This document shows, piece after piece, positions 46,112-56,034 of a stretch of DNA of 64,000 nucleotides; position 1 is the first letter of the stretch, and each line of letters begins with the position of its first letter. The stretch comes from Acytostelium subglobosum LB1 (taxonomy: Eukaryota > Evosea > Eumycetozoa > Acytosteliales > Acytosteliaceae): the NCBI RefSeq assembly GCF_000787575.1, contig NW_012236522.1, positions 496,001 through 560,000 of the forward strand, given 5' to 3'. The position numbers and the translations under genes were made by a program. The notes beneath the pieces were generated by a model. That model made no database searches. It saw only the letters and a program-made list of their open reading frames with translations, and was not told the DNA's origin.

Positions 46112-47137
46112 GCAAATTCGGCCCCAAGAAGGTCTGCAGCAGAAATCCTCCGTGATGTCAAGCTTAACTTGGACGACTATAAAGTCGATGCGAGTGGCAG
46201 GACAGGCCGATCGAGGTCGGGTGGCTACACCAACGATTCAAACGCATATATGCAACCTGCACCCTTGGAGGACTACTATGGCTTCATCAAGAAGTACAAC
46301 GATATGCTGGACGAATGCAACGAGAAACACTCCAAGCCTCTTTACCAACAGGTGTGTCTGTGTATTGAGCGTGTTCCACGCCAACTTGACCCTGCTCAGC
46401 TGGAGAACGCTATTCACAAGGACTTCCCCTACAAGATCGACGCCATGTTCTGGGACTTTGTCCAAGACAATGCCCCAGGTGGAGACTTCACCTCTATTCT
46501 CTGTGCCATTCGTTACAACACCTTGACGGACTTTGACGATGTCATTCAACACTCGACTGTGTCCCCGTCACCATTGGATGCAGACTCGATGGACGAGAAG
46601 ACCAAGCTGCTGCTCAACGACTCCAAGCCAGAGGCCATCGTGGAGAAGTTTGGACTCTATGGTCTATTCACACAGGGCATCAGATACAAGGTCATTGGAG
46701 CAATGACAGTGTTGAAGCTGAAGGGCATCCCCAACAGTGTCGACGAGGAGGGTTTGAGACAAGAGCTGGATCAACACTTGACCTTGCGCGGCGGCTTCAA
46801 GCTGCACCTTCAAAAGGCAAAGAAGACGGCGAATCTGGCAGTCAGCGAGCACAATGGAACATGCTACATGTCCTTTGACAGCCACATTGATGCTTTGGAG
46901 TGCTACCGACGTCTGCACCAAGTGCAACTGTTTGATAAACCTAGTCGTATGTCATGGAGCAGGAAGTTGTTCACCGACAATTCCGACCAGGCTCATCTCA
47001 TGGCCAAACTATCACATGCCAAAGCGAAACAATATGGTGATCTACAATTGATGAAGAAGGTTATCGATCTAACAAGTCAACTCAAAGAGTTACAAGAAGA
47101 GAGAGAAAAGTATAAATCATCAAAGTCTCGAAGATAA
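45491..47137 (+). CDS. Hypothetical protein, probably mitochondrial, 532 aa
   Basis: Exons 45491..45716 and 45765..47137, in phase. The first 45 residues (LKRTTSYIVDGVLARSISSASSMMLLNIR) form an Arg/Ser-rich amphipathic leader without acidic residues except one Asp, as in mitochondrial presequences, ending at an RQYS-like cleavage context. Asn and Gln tracts follow. The folded part has about 110 residues with CLCIERVPRQLDPAQLENAI, then a possible RRM-like fold (AMTVLKLKGIPNSVDEEGLR, NGTCYMSFDSHIDALECY). A charged coiled coil (QLKELQEEREKYKSSKSRR) closes the protein. Mitochondrial RNA-binding or translation role is a guess. Confidence 0.7.
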
Positions 47138-47633
47138 TATTATAATATTATTATAATAAATGAATAACATATCTATATCATTATTACATTCAATCTCTAT
47201 CTCCTGAACTTGAACTCTCAAGTCAAGTGTATTCATTCATTTGTTCGAATGGAAGGACCCACCACCCCAAGTGACAACCACACATACATCACAACGTTGC
47301 GGAATTGTGAGAAGTATTGAGTGTGTGTGACTGTGGAGTGTGTAGAAGTAGAGTGACTTGACTCAAGTTCACTCCACACGAGACCAAACTCATTCACAAT
47401 TCTACCTTACTATCTGTATATATATATAAAATCATATAAATATTTATATGTTGTTGTACATTAACATTAAATCCCAACAATAATCAATTATTCAATCAAT
47501 CAATCAATATACTTAATATATCATTATTACAACGATCAATCAATCAATCAAATCAATCAATCAAATACCAATCATCACATAATATATATATACACTTTGT
47601 CTAGCTTTGTGAGGTAGTTATATACTACAAACA
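47138..47633. other. Intergenic, 5' flank of the PI3-kinase fusion gene
   Basis: Two direct copies of TGGAGTGT-like and ACTCAA-like words occur around 47310-47380. The rest is CAAT repeats (47495-47565) and TATATA (47583-47592). No gene seen. Confidence 0.45.
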
Positions 47634-48071
47634 ATGAACAAAACTAGTAATAGTATAAAGTTGATCCTACCTGATAAGGAGGAGATAACTATACCATCAT
47701 GGATGAATACTTACTCTGCGATGTTAAAGAGAGAATGCGAGAAACAACCTGTAAAGACACTGATCTTTGCTCCAGCAAATATACCAATGAATAGTACATC
47801 AGTCAAGTTTGTTCTAGACTTTATTGAAACATTTGATGACTTGATCAACAAGTACTCGAACACTCCATTGGCTACAACTACATCATCAACGTCATCATCA
47901 TCGACAACATCTTCACCATTGTCATCTGCGCCATCAACACCTATCAGCTCACCAATCAACAGGACCAAACCAACATTCCAACAAATCTTAAAGATACCTT
48001 TGACCACAATCGCTGCCTCTGAACAATCCAATGTACAACCGAGCAATAACAATAACAACAACAACATCAAG

Positions 48072-48121
<50 letters not shown>

Positions 48122-51100
48122 CTATGCCACAAGGTACGATGATTTCGAGAACTTTACATTACCAACACCACAACATATTGTGATGGGTGACAGCATGGAG
48201 AGCCAGAACTTGGACGACTGCAACGATTACCTCGACTTTGACAAAGTCGATACAAGTCCAACAAGTGAGCAACACAATCCAATGTCACCACATGATCACA
48301 ATCACAATCATTATTACCCACCAATCTTTGAGAGAAAGCCCAAGGTGAACACTGTAAAGTCTCTTCTCTACCGCAGCGTCGACCTCTCCAAGAAAGGACC
48401 ACAACTCGACAAGTTCATCCTCACAGCGCACTACTTTGAACTCGTAGACAACATCCTGATCAGAGCCATTCGACACGTGCTCGAGGACAGGCTAGAGGAC
48501 ACAAGATCAGAGTACGATGCACGCAACTTCTTTGGCTTTGAGCCGCTCAACGGCGGGTTTGATCCAACTGAGCATGCCCGCATCATTGCCGAGTGCAACT
48601 ACAACAAGTTCAACTACACAGAGTCTGGTGTCTATGACTCGATCGTCGATTTCAACGCCAGTCGTTCGAGCATCTTGGCCTTGGAGAGCAACATGGCCAA
48701 AGACATATCAACCGAGATGAAGCCACGCAAGCTCATCAAGCCAGTCGAGGACAACAGTGTCAACGAGTGTCATTCCTGCAAGTTGAAGTTTAACCTCTAT
48801 GTCCGAAGGACACATTGTCGCAATTGTGGTAAGTACTGGACTTGCCAGCAGGTCATTGCCTCACCCATACTCACACATCATCTCTCCATTCAAACAGGAT
48901 ACATCTTTTGCTCAACTTGTACAAACCATGCGATTGACTACTCGTCGATTGAGAAACCTGTCTATGAGAGTCTCAAGGACAGGTATCTCTATTCCAATTT
49001 GAGGGTCTGCAAGCAATGTCATGTTCATCTATCGACCAACAAGGAGTACAATGGCATTGTTTCATCATTGGAGCTGTTGGCACTCAAGTTCTCAATGATC
49101 AGACGATTCTCTGCAGTGAACAAGATGTGGCGCAAGGCAACCATATCATACCTGTCACACATTCGTGCCATTCAGTACTCGTTCAGCACACAGAAGTTCC
49201 AAGAGTACGAGCGTGCTGCTCTGTGGCGAAACAAAGAGTTCTTGGAGGGCCACTCCAAGTGGGTGCTGAAGCTTCTCGAGTCGATCGTGTGGAGCAAGCT
49301 GCCCGCTCACAAACTGGAGAAGGTGTTGCAGATCATCAAGTCGTCCGAGAAGAAATCGATGAACTGCTACTACCTCATGTGCTCCTCTTCCTGTGAGCCC
49401 AAGATCTCTGTCAAGGATGTCTTCCCACTGCTCGACGAGAACATCACCAACCATGAGATCCGAGACTTTGCCGTCAGCATCCTCGAGTCCATCTCAAACG
49501 ATGACCTCGTCTACTACATCCCCCAACTGGTGTACTTCCTAAGGTTCGAGCCGTTCAACAGCTCAAAGCTAAAGAAGTTCCTGTTTGACAGGGCACTGGG
49601 CTCGCCAGTGATCGCTCATTTCACGCTGTGGGAGCTCAAGAACTGCCAGAACGGTTTCGACTCCAAGTACGAGCGTCTAAAGTTGGAGCTCATCTCGAAT
49701 CCCGACCTCAAGAATCGTGGAGGCTTCATTGATGGCTTTGAGCTGCTGAGCTTCCTCGAGGGCATGCCCACGACCAATGGACCAGAGTTGATGGCGCAGT
49801 TGACCAAGATCGAAGAGCTGCTAGCCAAGTGCAAGGAGATTCGCTATCCCCTCAACCCATTGTACACCATCCAGGGTATCAACAAGGAGACCGCCACCAT
49901 CAAGGACAGCGCAACAAGGCCACTCAAGCTCACATTCCATCTCGTGCACTCTGAGACGGGAGAGGAGAAGAGTATGGACCTGATCTTCAAGAAGGACGAC
50001 GTCAGAAAGGACCGTGTCATTCTGAACATAATCTCAATGATGTGCAGGATCTTGAAGAACAACATCGACTCATTCATCAAGCTCAAGTACAGACACTCGT
50101 CGGCATACTTTAGTGCAATGGTCAATGCCATATGCATGTACACATCGCGATCGATCGATTCCAAGGAGATTATGGAGATGATCAGTATGCCCGAGATATC
50201 CGACATCATCATGAACCCTGACTGCTCGTCGCAAGACTCCACACCGGCTCGCGAGAACTTTGACCCGCTGATTGGCAACCTGTTGAAGGCCAAGGACGAG
50301 TACGCCATCCAGTCCGCCATCAATGGCTTCAGAAAGACGCTCAAGAACGACACGTATCTGAACCTCAAAGCACAGTTTGAGGTGGCCCAGAAGGCACTGT
50401 TCGTGGAGAAGTCTGAGGAGATACGCAATCTGCTCAGCTCCATCGTCACCTACACTGTTTTACCCTGTGGCAGCGAGTATGGATTCATCGAGGTGGTACC
50501 CAATGCAGAGACACTGCTGTCGATCTACAACAAATCCACAGAACACACTGGCAGCACCGAGAACAAGATACATCATTATCTCAAGCGATCACTCAAGCCA
50601 GAGGATCATCACACCAAGATTAAGACCTTTGGCCACAGTGTAGCAGCATGGTTAGTCATCACACATCTCCTAGGCGTTGGCGATCGTCACAATGAGAATG
50701 TCATGATCACACGTGATGGCAAGTTCTTCCACATTGATTATGGTTTTGTCCTTGGCAAGGTAAGTGTTCCATCACTTTGTTTGATCGCTCAATCACTCAC
50801 TGACTCGCAACACATTAGGAACCAACACCCATGTCCAACTTCTTGAGACATAGTAAGGATTATGAGAGTGTGATGCAGATCATTATGTTTGACAGGAAGG
50901 AGTTCATTAGGATATGCACGATCATCTATGCTGTGCTGAGGAAGGAGGCATCGTACTTCCTGTATCACTTGTCATTCTTGACAAAGCTGGACGCGACAGA
51001 TGCAACAAATGAGTTCACAATGGACTATGTACAGAATCAGGTCGCCAGCAGGTTCAGTCCTGGACTGCCATCGAGAGAGGCCGAGGAGTACTTTGAGAAC

Positions 51101-51885
51101 CTGTTGGACAAGCATCGTGACTCTTACACTCAGTGGCTGATCGACTTCCTTCATGAGAAGAACAAGTTGGCGCCCCAGATCACACAGACCACCAAGAGCT
51201 ACTTCAAGTCATCGTTGAATTTCCTCGGTAGCTGCATATCCAACCTTCATCAATATTATAATCCTCCTCAATCCATTACAAATGATGGTGAGCAATCAAA
51301 GAATGAGCAGTATCATCATCCAACATACGAACAATACCAACAACAACAACAGCAGCAACAGCAGCAACAACAACAACAACAATATAATCTCCAACAAAGT
51401 GGACAGCAATATCAACAACATCAANANAANCGACAACAACAACAACAACAACANCAACNTAGNGATANNNNNNNNNNNNNNNNNNNNNNNNNNNNNNNNN
51501 NNNNNNNNNNNNNNNNNNNNNNNNNNNNNNNNNNNNNNNNNNNNNNNNNNNNNNNNNNNNNNNNNNNCAGCAACAACAACANCAACAACANCAACAGCAA
51601 CGACAAAAGCAACAACAACTTCAGGGATACAACGAAACAGAACAAATGTTATCTCCACCATTCGCATCCACCTCTACAACCACAACGACAACAACAACAA
51701 CTACTGGAGGCATACCCAACAACATGACCTATTCAATCAATGATTCAGTAGTGATTGATGAAATGCCAACGTTCATGCCACCATCCGAATCAATGTACCC
51801 AACTCTCTCTGAACTGAAAGAGTCAGTCGGCATCGATGTGAACCAACTGTCGTTATCAGACTCTGAGGACATCAACAACATTTAA
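47634..51885 (+). CDS. SKP1-like/FYVE/phosphoinositide 3-kinase fusion protein, more than 1,300 aa
   Basis: Exons 47634..48828, 48898..50759 and 50819..51885 (the last crosses a 100-N gap). Order: a SKP1 POZ-like start (SIKLILPDKEEITIPSWMN, about 8-75); poly-Asn (about 145-163); a second segment resembling the SKP1 C-terminal helices (QLDKFILTAHYFELVDNILI, then FDPTEHARIIAE); a FYVE-type zinc finger from residue 379 (CHSC, RRTHCRNCG, FCSTC, RVCKQC); a PIK helical domain (IRDFAVSILESISNDDLVYY, LKKFLFDRALGSPVIAHF); and a PI3-kinase core. The core has KKDDVRKDRVIL with the ATP lysine, the catalytic loop GVGDRHNENVM and HIDYGFVLGKEPTP, where DYG stands for DFG. LGKEPTP recalls class III Vps34 (LGRDPKP). 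The tail is Gln-rich, and the frame after the gap resumes at 51568. PI3P-dependent endosomal function is inferred. Confidence 0.8.
48070..48122 (+). repeat. (AAC)n microsatellite coding poly-Asn
   Basis: About 17 AAC units within the SKP1-like/PI3K gene, in the Asn frame; typical coding repeat of dictyostelids. Confidence 0.9.
48829..48897 (+). other. 69-nt stop-free intron inside the FYVE finger
   Basis: GTAAGT..CAAACAG, length divisible by three and open in the gene's frame. Removing it joins RRTHCRNCG to GYIFCSTC, the normal FYVE spacing; retaining it adds 23 residues between the zinc-binding pairs. Confidence 0.8.
51468..51567. other. Assembly gap of exactly 100 N
   Basis: Lies in a CAA/CAG repeat of the PI3K gene, with isolated N on both sides. 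The true length is unknown; the sensible frame after the gap (Gln-rich, then LSPPFASTSTT) begins at 51568. Confidence 0.99.
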
Positions 51886-52281
51886 TTGGACATCCAGTGC
51901 TTGCCAATCAACCAATCATTCACTCAACTCACCAGCGTATATTATTATCATATCATATTCCTATCCCTTGTTCTAAATAAAACCACCACTTAATATTATA
52001 ACAGATTTACTGTTTCAAGTAAGCATACAGCTATGAGCAGTAGGCGGCAATATCAGATGGTCATTATTTGCTGACCTGGACATTCATTCAACCGACTAGT
52101 GGCGTTTCAACAATCACACCACACTCTGGAATCAAAATAATTATTGCCATCAAGATTTAATCCCCAGGGATAGAAAATATAGTCTAAAGCCTATAAATAC
52201 CTCGAGGTATTTAGCTGCTCGATCAATCATATAATAATTTGTACAAATACAATAGTAATATATAATAAACAAATACAAAAG
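51886..52281. other. Intergenic, promoter of the small gene at 52282
   Basis: Contains 3' flank with AATAAAA near 51977 and the palindromic TATA region listed separately. Confidence 0.5.
52192..52211. promoter_or_regulatory. 20-bp perfect palindrome overlapping a TATA box
   Basis: TAAATACCTCGAGGTATTTA is its own reverse complement and includes the CTATAAATA of the downstream gene, 71 bp before the ATG at 52282. A dimeric repressor or activator site is possible. Confidence 0.55.
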
Positions 52282-52809
52282 ATGTGTAAAGATAATGAAT
52301 CAGAAGTTAAACTTAATCCTCCACCAACATTCCTAAGCACCAAGTACAACTATCCAACACCATCAACTTCTTATTTCCCAAAGTACTATTCAACTACTAT
52401 AAACAATAGTAGAGTTCATCCTCAAGTGGTTACACCAAAGCCCAAAGATGTAGATAAACCTTCAACACCAGAGAAGGATATAGTATATACATCATATCAA
52501 TCTAGATATATGAGCACCAAGTATGAGTTTAGGTTGAAGGTAGAAGAACCAACTGGTGGTGGAAAGGGCGCCAAGATTGATCAATCAGTAGTTTATCGTC
52601 CGAGGTCACAATCAACTCCAATCAAGATGACGACGTCGTCACCCTCAACAACAGATGACTCAACAACAACAACAACTCAAACACCTCTTCCTAAATGCGG
52701 GGAAGAGACCAAGAACACTCCTTATGAACCTAAAAAGGAAGTCAGCAACACGATGATAAACAGACCCAGGAGACATAGTACAAGTGCAACATCACCCCCT
52801 AGATTATAG
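52282..52809 (+). CDS. Hypothetical Pro/Ser/Thr-rich protein, 175 aa
   Basis: Single exon with good TATA and leader. No signal peptide or membrane segment. Two similar pieces, FLSTKYNYPTPSTSYFPKYY and YTSYQSRYMSTKYEFRLKV, suggest a short repeated STKY motif. The rest is Ser/Thr/Pro-rich with scattered Lys/Arg (RPRSQST, RPRRHST), which look like phosphorylation sites. No family recognised. Confidence 0.6.
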   Translation: MCKDNESEVKLNPPPTFLSTKYNYPTPSTSYFPKYYSTTINNSRVHPQVVTPKPKDVDKPSTPEKDIVYTSYQSRYMSTKYEFRLKVEEPTGGGKGAKIDQSVVYRPRSQSTPIKMTTSSPSTTDDSTTTTTQTPLPKCGEETKNTPYEPKKEVSNTMINRPRRHSTSATSPPRL

Positions 52810-53808
52810 CCAGGCAAAGATTGATTGATTTATAAATTGTCATCAACATCTTTTGGGGAGGGAATAATCAAAATGTAATAAATTGACAGACATATATGTA
52901 ATATACATGGAGGTACACGTGTAGAGTGCCAGCTGAATGAATAACCAATCTTCCACACACATATACACTGATAAACAAGGGTCCATTCAACCAATCAAAC
53001 AGGGAGTTGATTGGGCAAACAGATAAAGATTGATACGGAGTACCAACATCACCTTATCACTGAGGCAGACCTACCACATCACCAACACAAAGGTCTGTGT
53101 TGAACAAACTTGATATATTACCATTTACAGGTAAATAAACATATCACCTGCCTGCCTGTTTGCTTGAGTGTAGTTGATCACAACCACCCACAGTCGAGAG
53201 ATTAAGGCCCTACCACACACTCAATGCGTGGTAATGAGGTCAGGGGCTTGATCATGATCACACACTAGCCCCAACTTAATTAATATGTGATTGTTGGAGA
53301 TTCTGGGTGATAGTATGTGATTTGACCTGCTGACTCTCCGCCAAGTAGCAATCTATCCCAAACATCTATTCAGGTATGTACCACTTGAGTCGTTGATTGA
53401 ATTATCCATCAATCCACTAGTTGATGATGGCACCCACCATCCTTACCCTGCCTCTTGGTAAGGTCATCATCGTTTGCATTCCCCATCTATCTTCCCTCCT
53501 TCTCCAACCAGGTTAAGTCTGATATTGTTAATCAATTATAATCAATATAATTAATTAATTAATATTTTTTCTATCAATCAATCAATTTACAACGTTGTAG
53601 TTGATGTGAGGCTTAAGATTGAGTGATTCCTCTAATTCGACCAGACACCAACACCTATTAAAGACAGTGTCTTTTCACAATCGATAGTATATCTCATTGC
53701 CTGTTCAATAACGAATAATTAAAGATATATAATTATATATATACCCCTTGATTCAAATAACTAATTTGTTATTATTATTAACCTTTTCCAAATAACTAAA
53801 TAACTAAA
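52810..53808. other. Intergenic, 1 kb, with G+C-richer hairpin stretch
   Basis: Most is featureless AT-rich DNA. At 53195-53275 two adjacent inverted repeats occur (TACCAC/GTGGTA and GGGGCT/AGCCCC, the second enclosing the palindrome TGATCATGATCA), which could fold in an RNA. No open frame of note. Confidence 0.4.
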
Positions 53809-54033
53809 ATGACACTCTTAAGTAAGTACCTACTTAATTGGAACTATATTAATTCATTCAATAACTAATATATTTAATTCTTAGACAATATATCACAAAT
53901 GGGAACCATTGTAAATGTCCAGAAATCAAGTCAGAGCCAGACCAAGACAATTCTATCTACATCCAATATTAGTTCCAGTTCGTCGAACCTACAAACTTCC
54001 AATACTTTGTCCAGTAAGTGGGCTTTATGGTAG
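53809..54033 (+). CDS. Small Ser-rich hssA-like protein, 53 aa, two exons
   Basis: Exon 1 53809..53821 (ATG plus 10 nt), GTAAGT intron, exon 2 53885..54033 ending in TAG; phase consistent. The product begins MTLLNNISQMGTI and continues Ser/Thr/Gln-rich (NISSSSSNLQTSNTLSS). A tiny first exon coding MTL(L/F) followed by an intron and a Ser-rich body is the signature of the hssA/2C/7E and related small-gene families of Dictyostelium, many of them developmentally expressed. The Gly-rich core of true HssA is absent, so it is related at best. A GTAAGT near the stop (54012) could lead to a further exon. Confidence 0.55.
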
Positions 54034-54223
54034 TGATGGAAGTAGACTACAATAATATATAATATCAATATATAATCTATTGACCTCGAGTTTTGTCAAT
54101 CACCAAATAAACAAAAAATTTATCACTTTGTTCAAAAAAACGAGCGAAAGAGTGTTGATTGATTTGCTCGCCTGTAAACTCAATAAAGTAGTATTTGATA
54201 AAGATACAGATAAACACATAGAT

Positions 54224-54865
54224 ATGGATAATACAACCACCACTACTACGACTACGACGATAGAGTCAACTCTTCCAAATACTACAACACCATCAGTTGA
54301 TACAACTACACCTGCTGCAATTGATGCAGCTGCAGCTCCTACAGTAGCACTGACAAAGAATCAAAAGAAGAGAGCAAAGGACAAGGCAAAGAAGTTGAAG
54401 CAGAAGGAACAAGGAACATCATCATCAAAACAAACAAAAGCTGTTGTTGAGGAGGAGGAAAGTGAAGACGATAAGTTTGAAAGACAATTGGAATGGGCCA
54501 TCGCACAGTTGGAGCTGGGCACACAAAGAAAGGATGCTCAGAAGGAGCAAGGTGAGTAGAGTAGTCCTGATCAGGTCCCCCAGTCCGCGAACACACTCTA
54601 ACATCATATCATAACATTAGTTGCCGAGGCACAATCAGTTATCCGCAAACTAAAGTCCAACAAGAACTCAATGGTACAGAAGGCACATCTGATGCACGTC
54701 GTCTTTGGTGCCAAGCTTGAGAAGAAGATGAAGGAGATGCCCATTCCAGAGATCTACTACATTGAGAAGAGGAAGAAACTGGAAGAGGCTGAAGCCTTGA
54801 AGAAGCAGCAAGAGGAAGAGAAGCTGAAGCAGCAGGAGGAAGTAAAGGATCAGGTGAAGCCATAA
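54224..54865 (+). CDS. UPF0488 (C8orf33-like) protein, 190 aa
   Basis: Exons 54224..54551 and 54621..54865, in phase. I start at Met 54224 (MDNTTTTTT); the open frame runs back to 54080, but that part looks like leader. A Thr-rich start is followed by a Lys-rich stretch (KNQKKRAKDKAKKLKQKEQ). The family core is KFERQLEWAIAQLELGTQRK, then RKLKSNKNSMVQKAHLMHVVFG, matching C8orf33 (EKELEWCIxQLELG, LRSKRTPLxRKRQLMHSLFG). A Lys/Glu coiled coil ends the protein. The function of the family is poorly known. Confidence 0.75.
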
Positions 54866-54984
54866 CCTTGCCATCCAAATAAAATGTAAATCATAATAAC
54901 CTGTCATGTCATGTCCTCCTTGTTCGTTATATACATTCTATCTATATTTATTTGATCGCTCTGTTTAAGATGATCATTGGATCC

Positions 54985-55803
54985 CTAGCTCTCTTCCAAA
55001 TCCAATGACTTCTTAACGATTCGCTTGATCATTGTCCGATAGAGTTCTCTATCCTCTCGCCATAGTTTCTGAATGGATCGATGGGTGGGTGTTAGTGCAT
55101 GAACGACTGATGATGTGGAGTCGTATTGAGTACATACTGCAGCCTCTATATTGGCAGGACTCTCAACATTTGGTTCAGAGAACATTGATACGACAGACAA
55201 TAGGATCTTCTCCACTGATTGTACTGGGGACCATCGTTCAGCGCTTGTCTCATAATGATTTGGATCATCACCTGGAGGATGTAATATACTTATACATACT
55301 TCTCCATTTGGATACACTAATATTGAATGATGATGATGAGTTAGTCTTTGAGTCAGTCAGGTGGTCCCGAGGACGGACTTACCATTCGGATGGAACATGT
55401 CACTTGTGAACTTCATCTTTGGCGGACTTATTGGATAGGTCTGAGGGAATGTAAGCGTTGCTTCAAACAGACCGTTCTCATAGTCAGTACCTCTAGGTCC
55501 CATGATCAGTGCGTCCCATACAAATAGGTTCTCCTCATCTTGTGGTCCTGCTGTAATACCCTCTGGAGGGTCTTGAGTGAGGTCTACAATAATGGGATGT
55601 TAGTTAGTTGTACATGTATTGAAGGAACACCCTCATGATATCATTATCGATCAATCAATTAACCCCGATTGTGATCGGACTTTGTTTGACCGGTCATCCA
55701 TTGATTGATTGATTGAGGGATGTTCATCGTTTGATTGTAATTGTCATATCATATCTATCCAACTTTTATACTCTTGCATCAATCTCTTGTAAGCGAATGA
55801 CAT
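54985..55803 (-). CDS. ube2g2: Ubiquitin-conjugating enzyme E2, UBE2G2/UBC7 type, 167 aa
   Basis: Exons 55803..55764, 55583..55383, 55316..55138, 55068..54985; phases agree. The first donor is the weak GTTGGA, but the join gives [15 protein letters not shown], as expected. E2 of ER-associated degradation, working with Cue1/gp78/Hrd1-type partners. Diagnostic features: [18 protein letters not shown], the [18 protein letters not shown] block, catalytic Cys in [14 protein letters not shown], the long UBC7 acidic loop ([14 protein letters not shown]), and [17 protein letters not shown]. The last intron (55137..55069, 69 nt) is stop-free and divisible by three. Removing it gives [16 protein letters not shown], the normal family sequence. 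Length fits UBE2G2 (165). Confidence 0.9.
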
Positions 55804-56034
55804 GTTTGCTTGATTATATGTTGTTGTTGTTTAGGAGTACATGTATTATTTGTTTGTCCAAGTATGAATATGTGAATGATTGATTGACCGTGAATGTGAG
55901 TGAAAGGACACATCATTCAATTTTTGAAACAACTTGAACTCACCTCTGTTCGCACTCTTGTTCATTCACATCATAATAATAATTATTATTACTTACAAAT
56001 ACAAATACAAATACAAATATACAATATATCATAA

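Noticed and set aside
54080-54223. N-terminal extension of the UPF0488 protein
   Set aside because: Composition is leader-like and AT-rich, and homologues begin close to the Lys-rich region; Met 54224 preferred.
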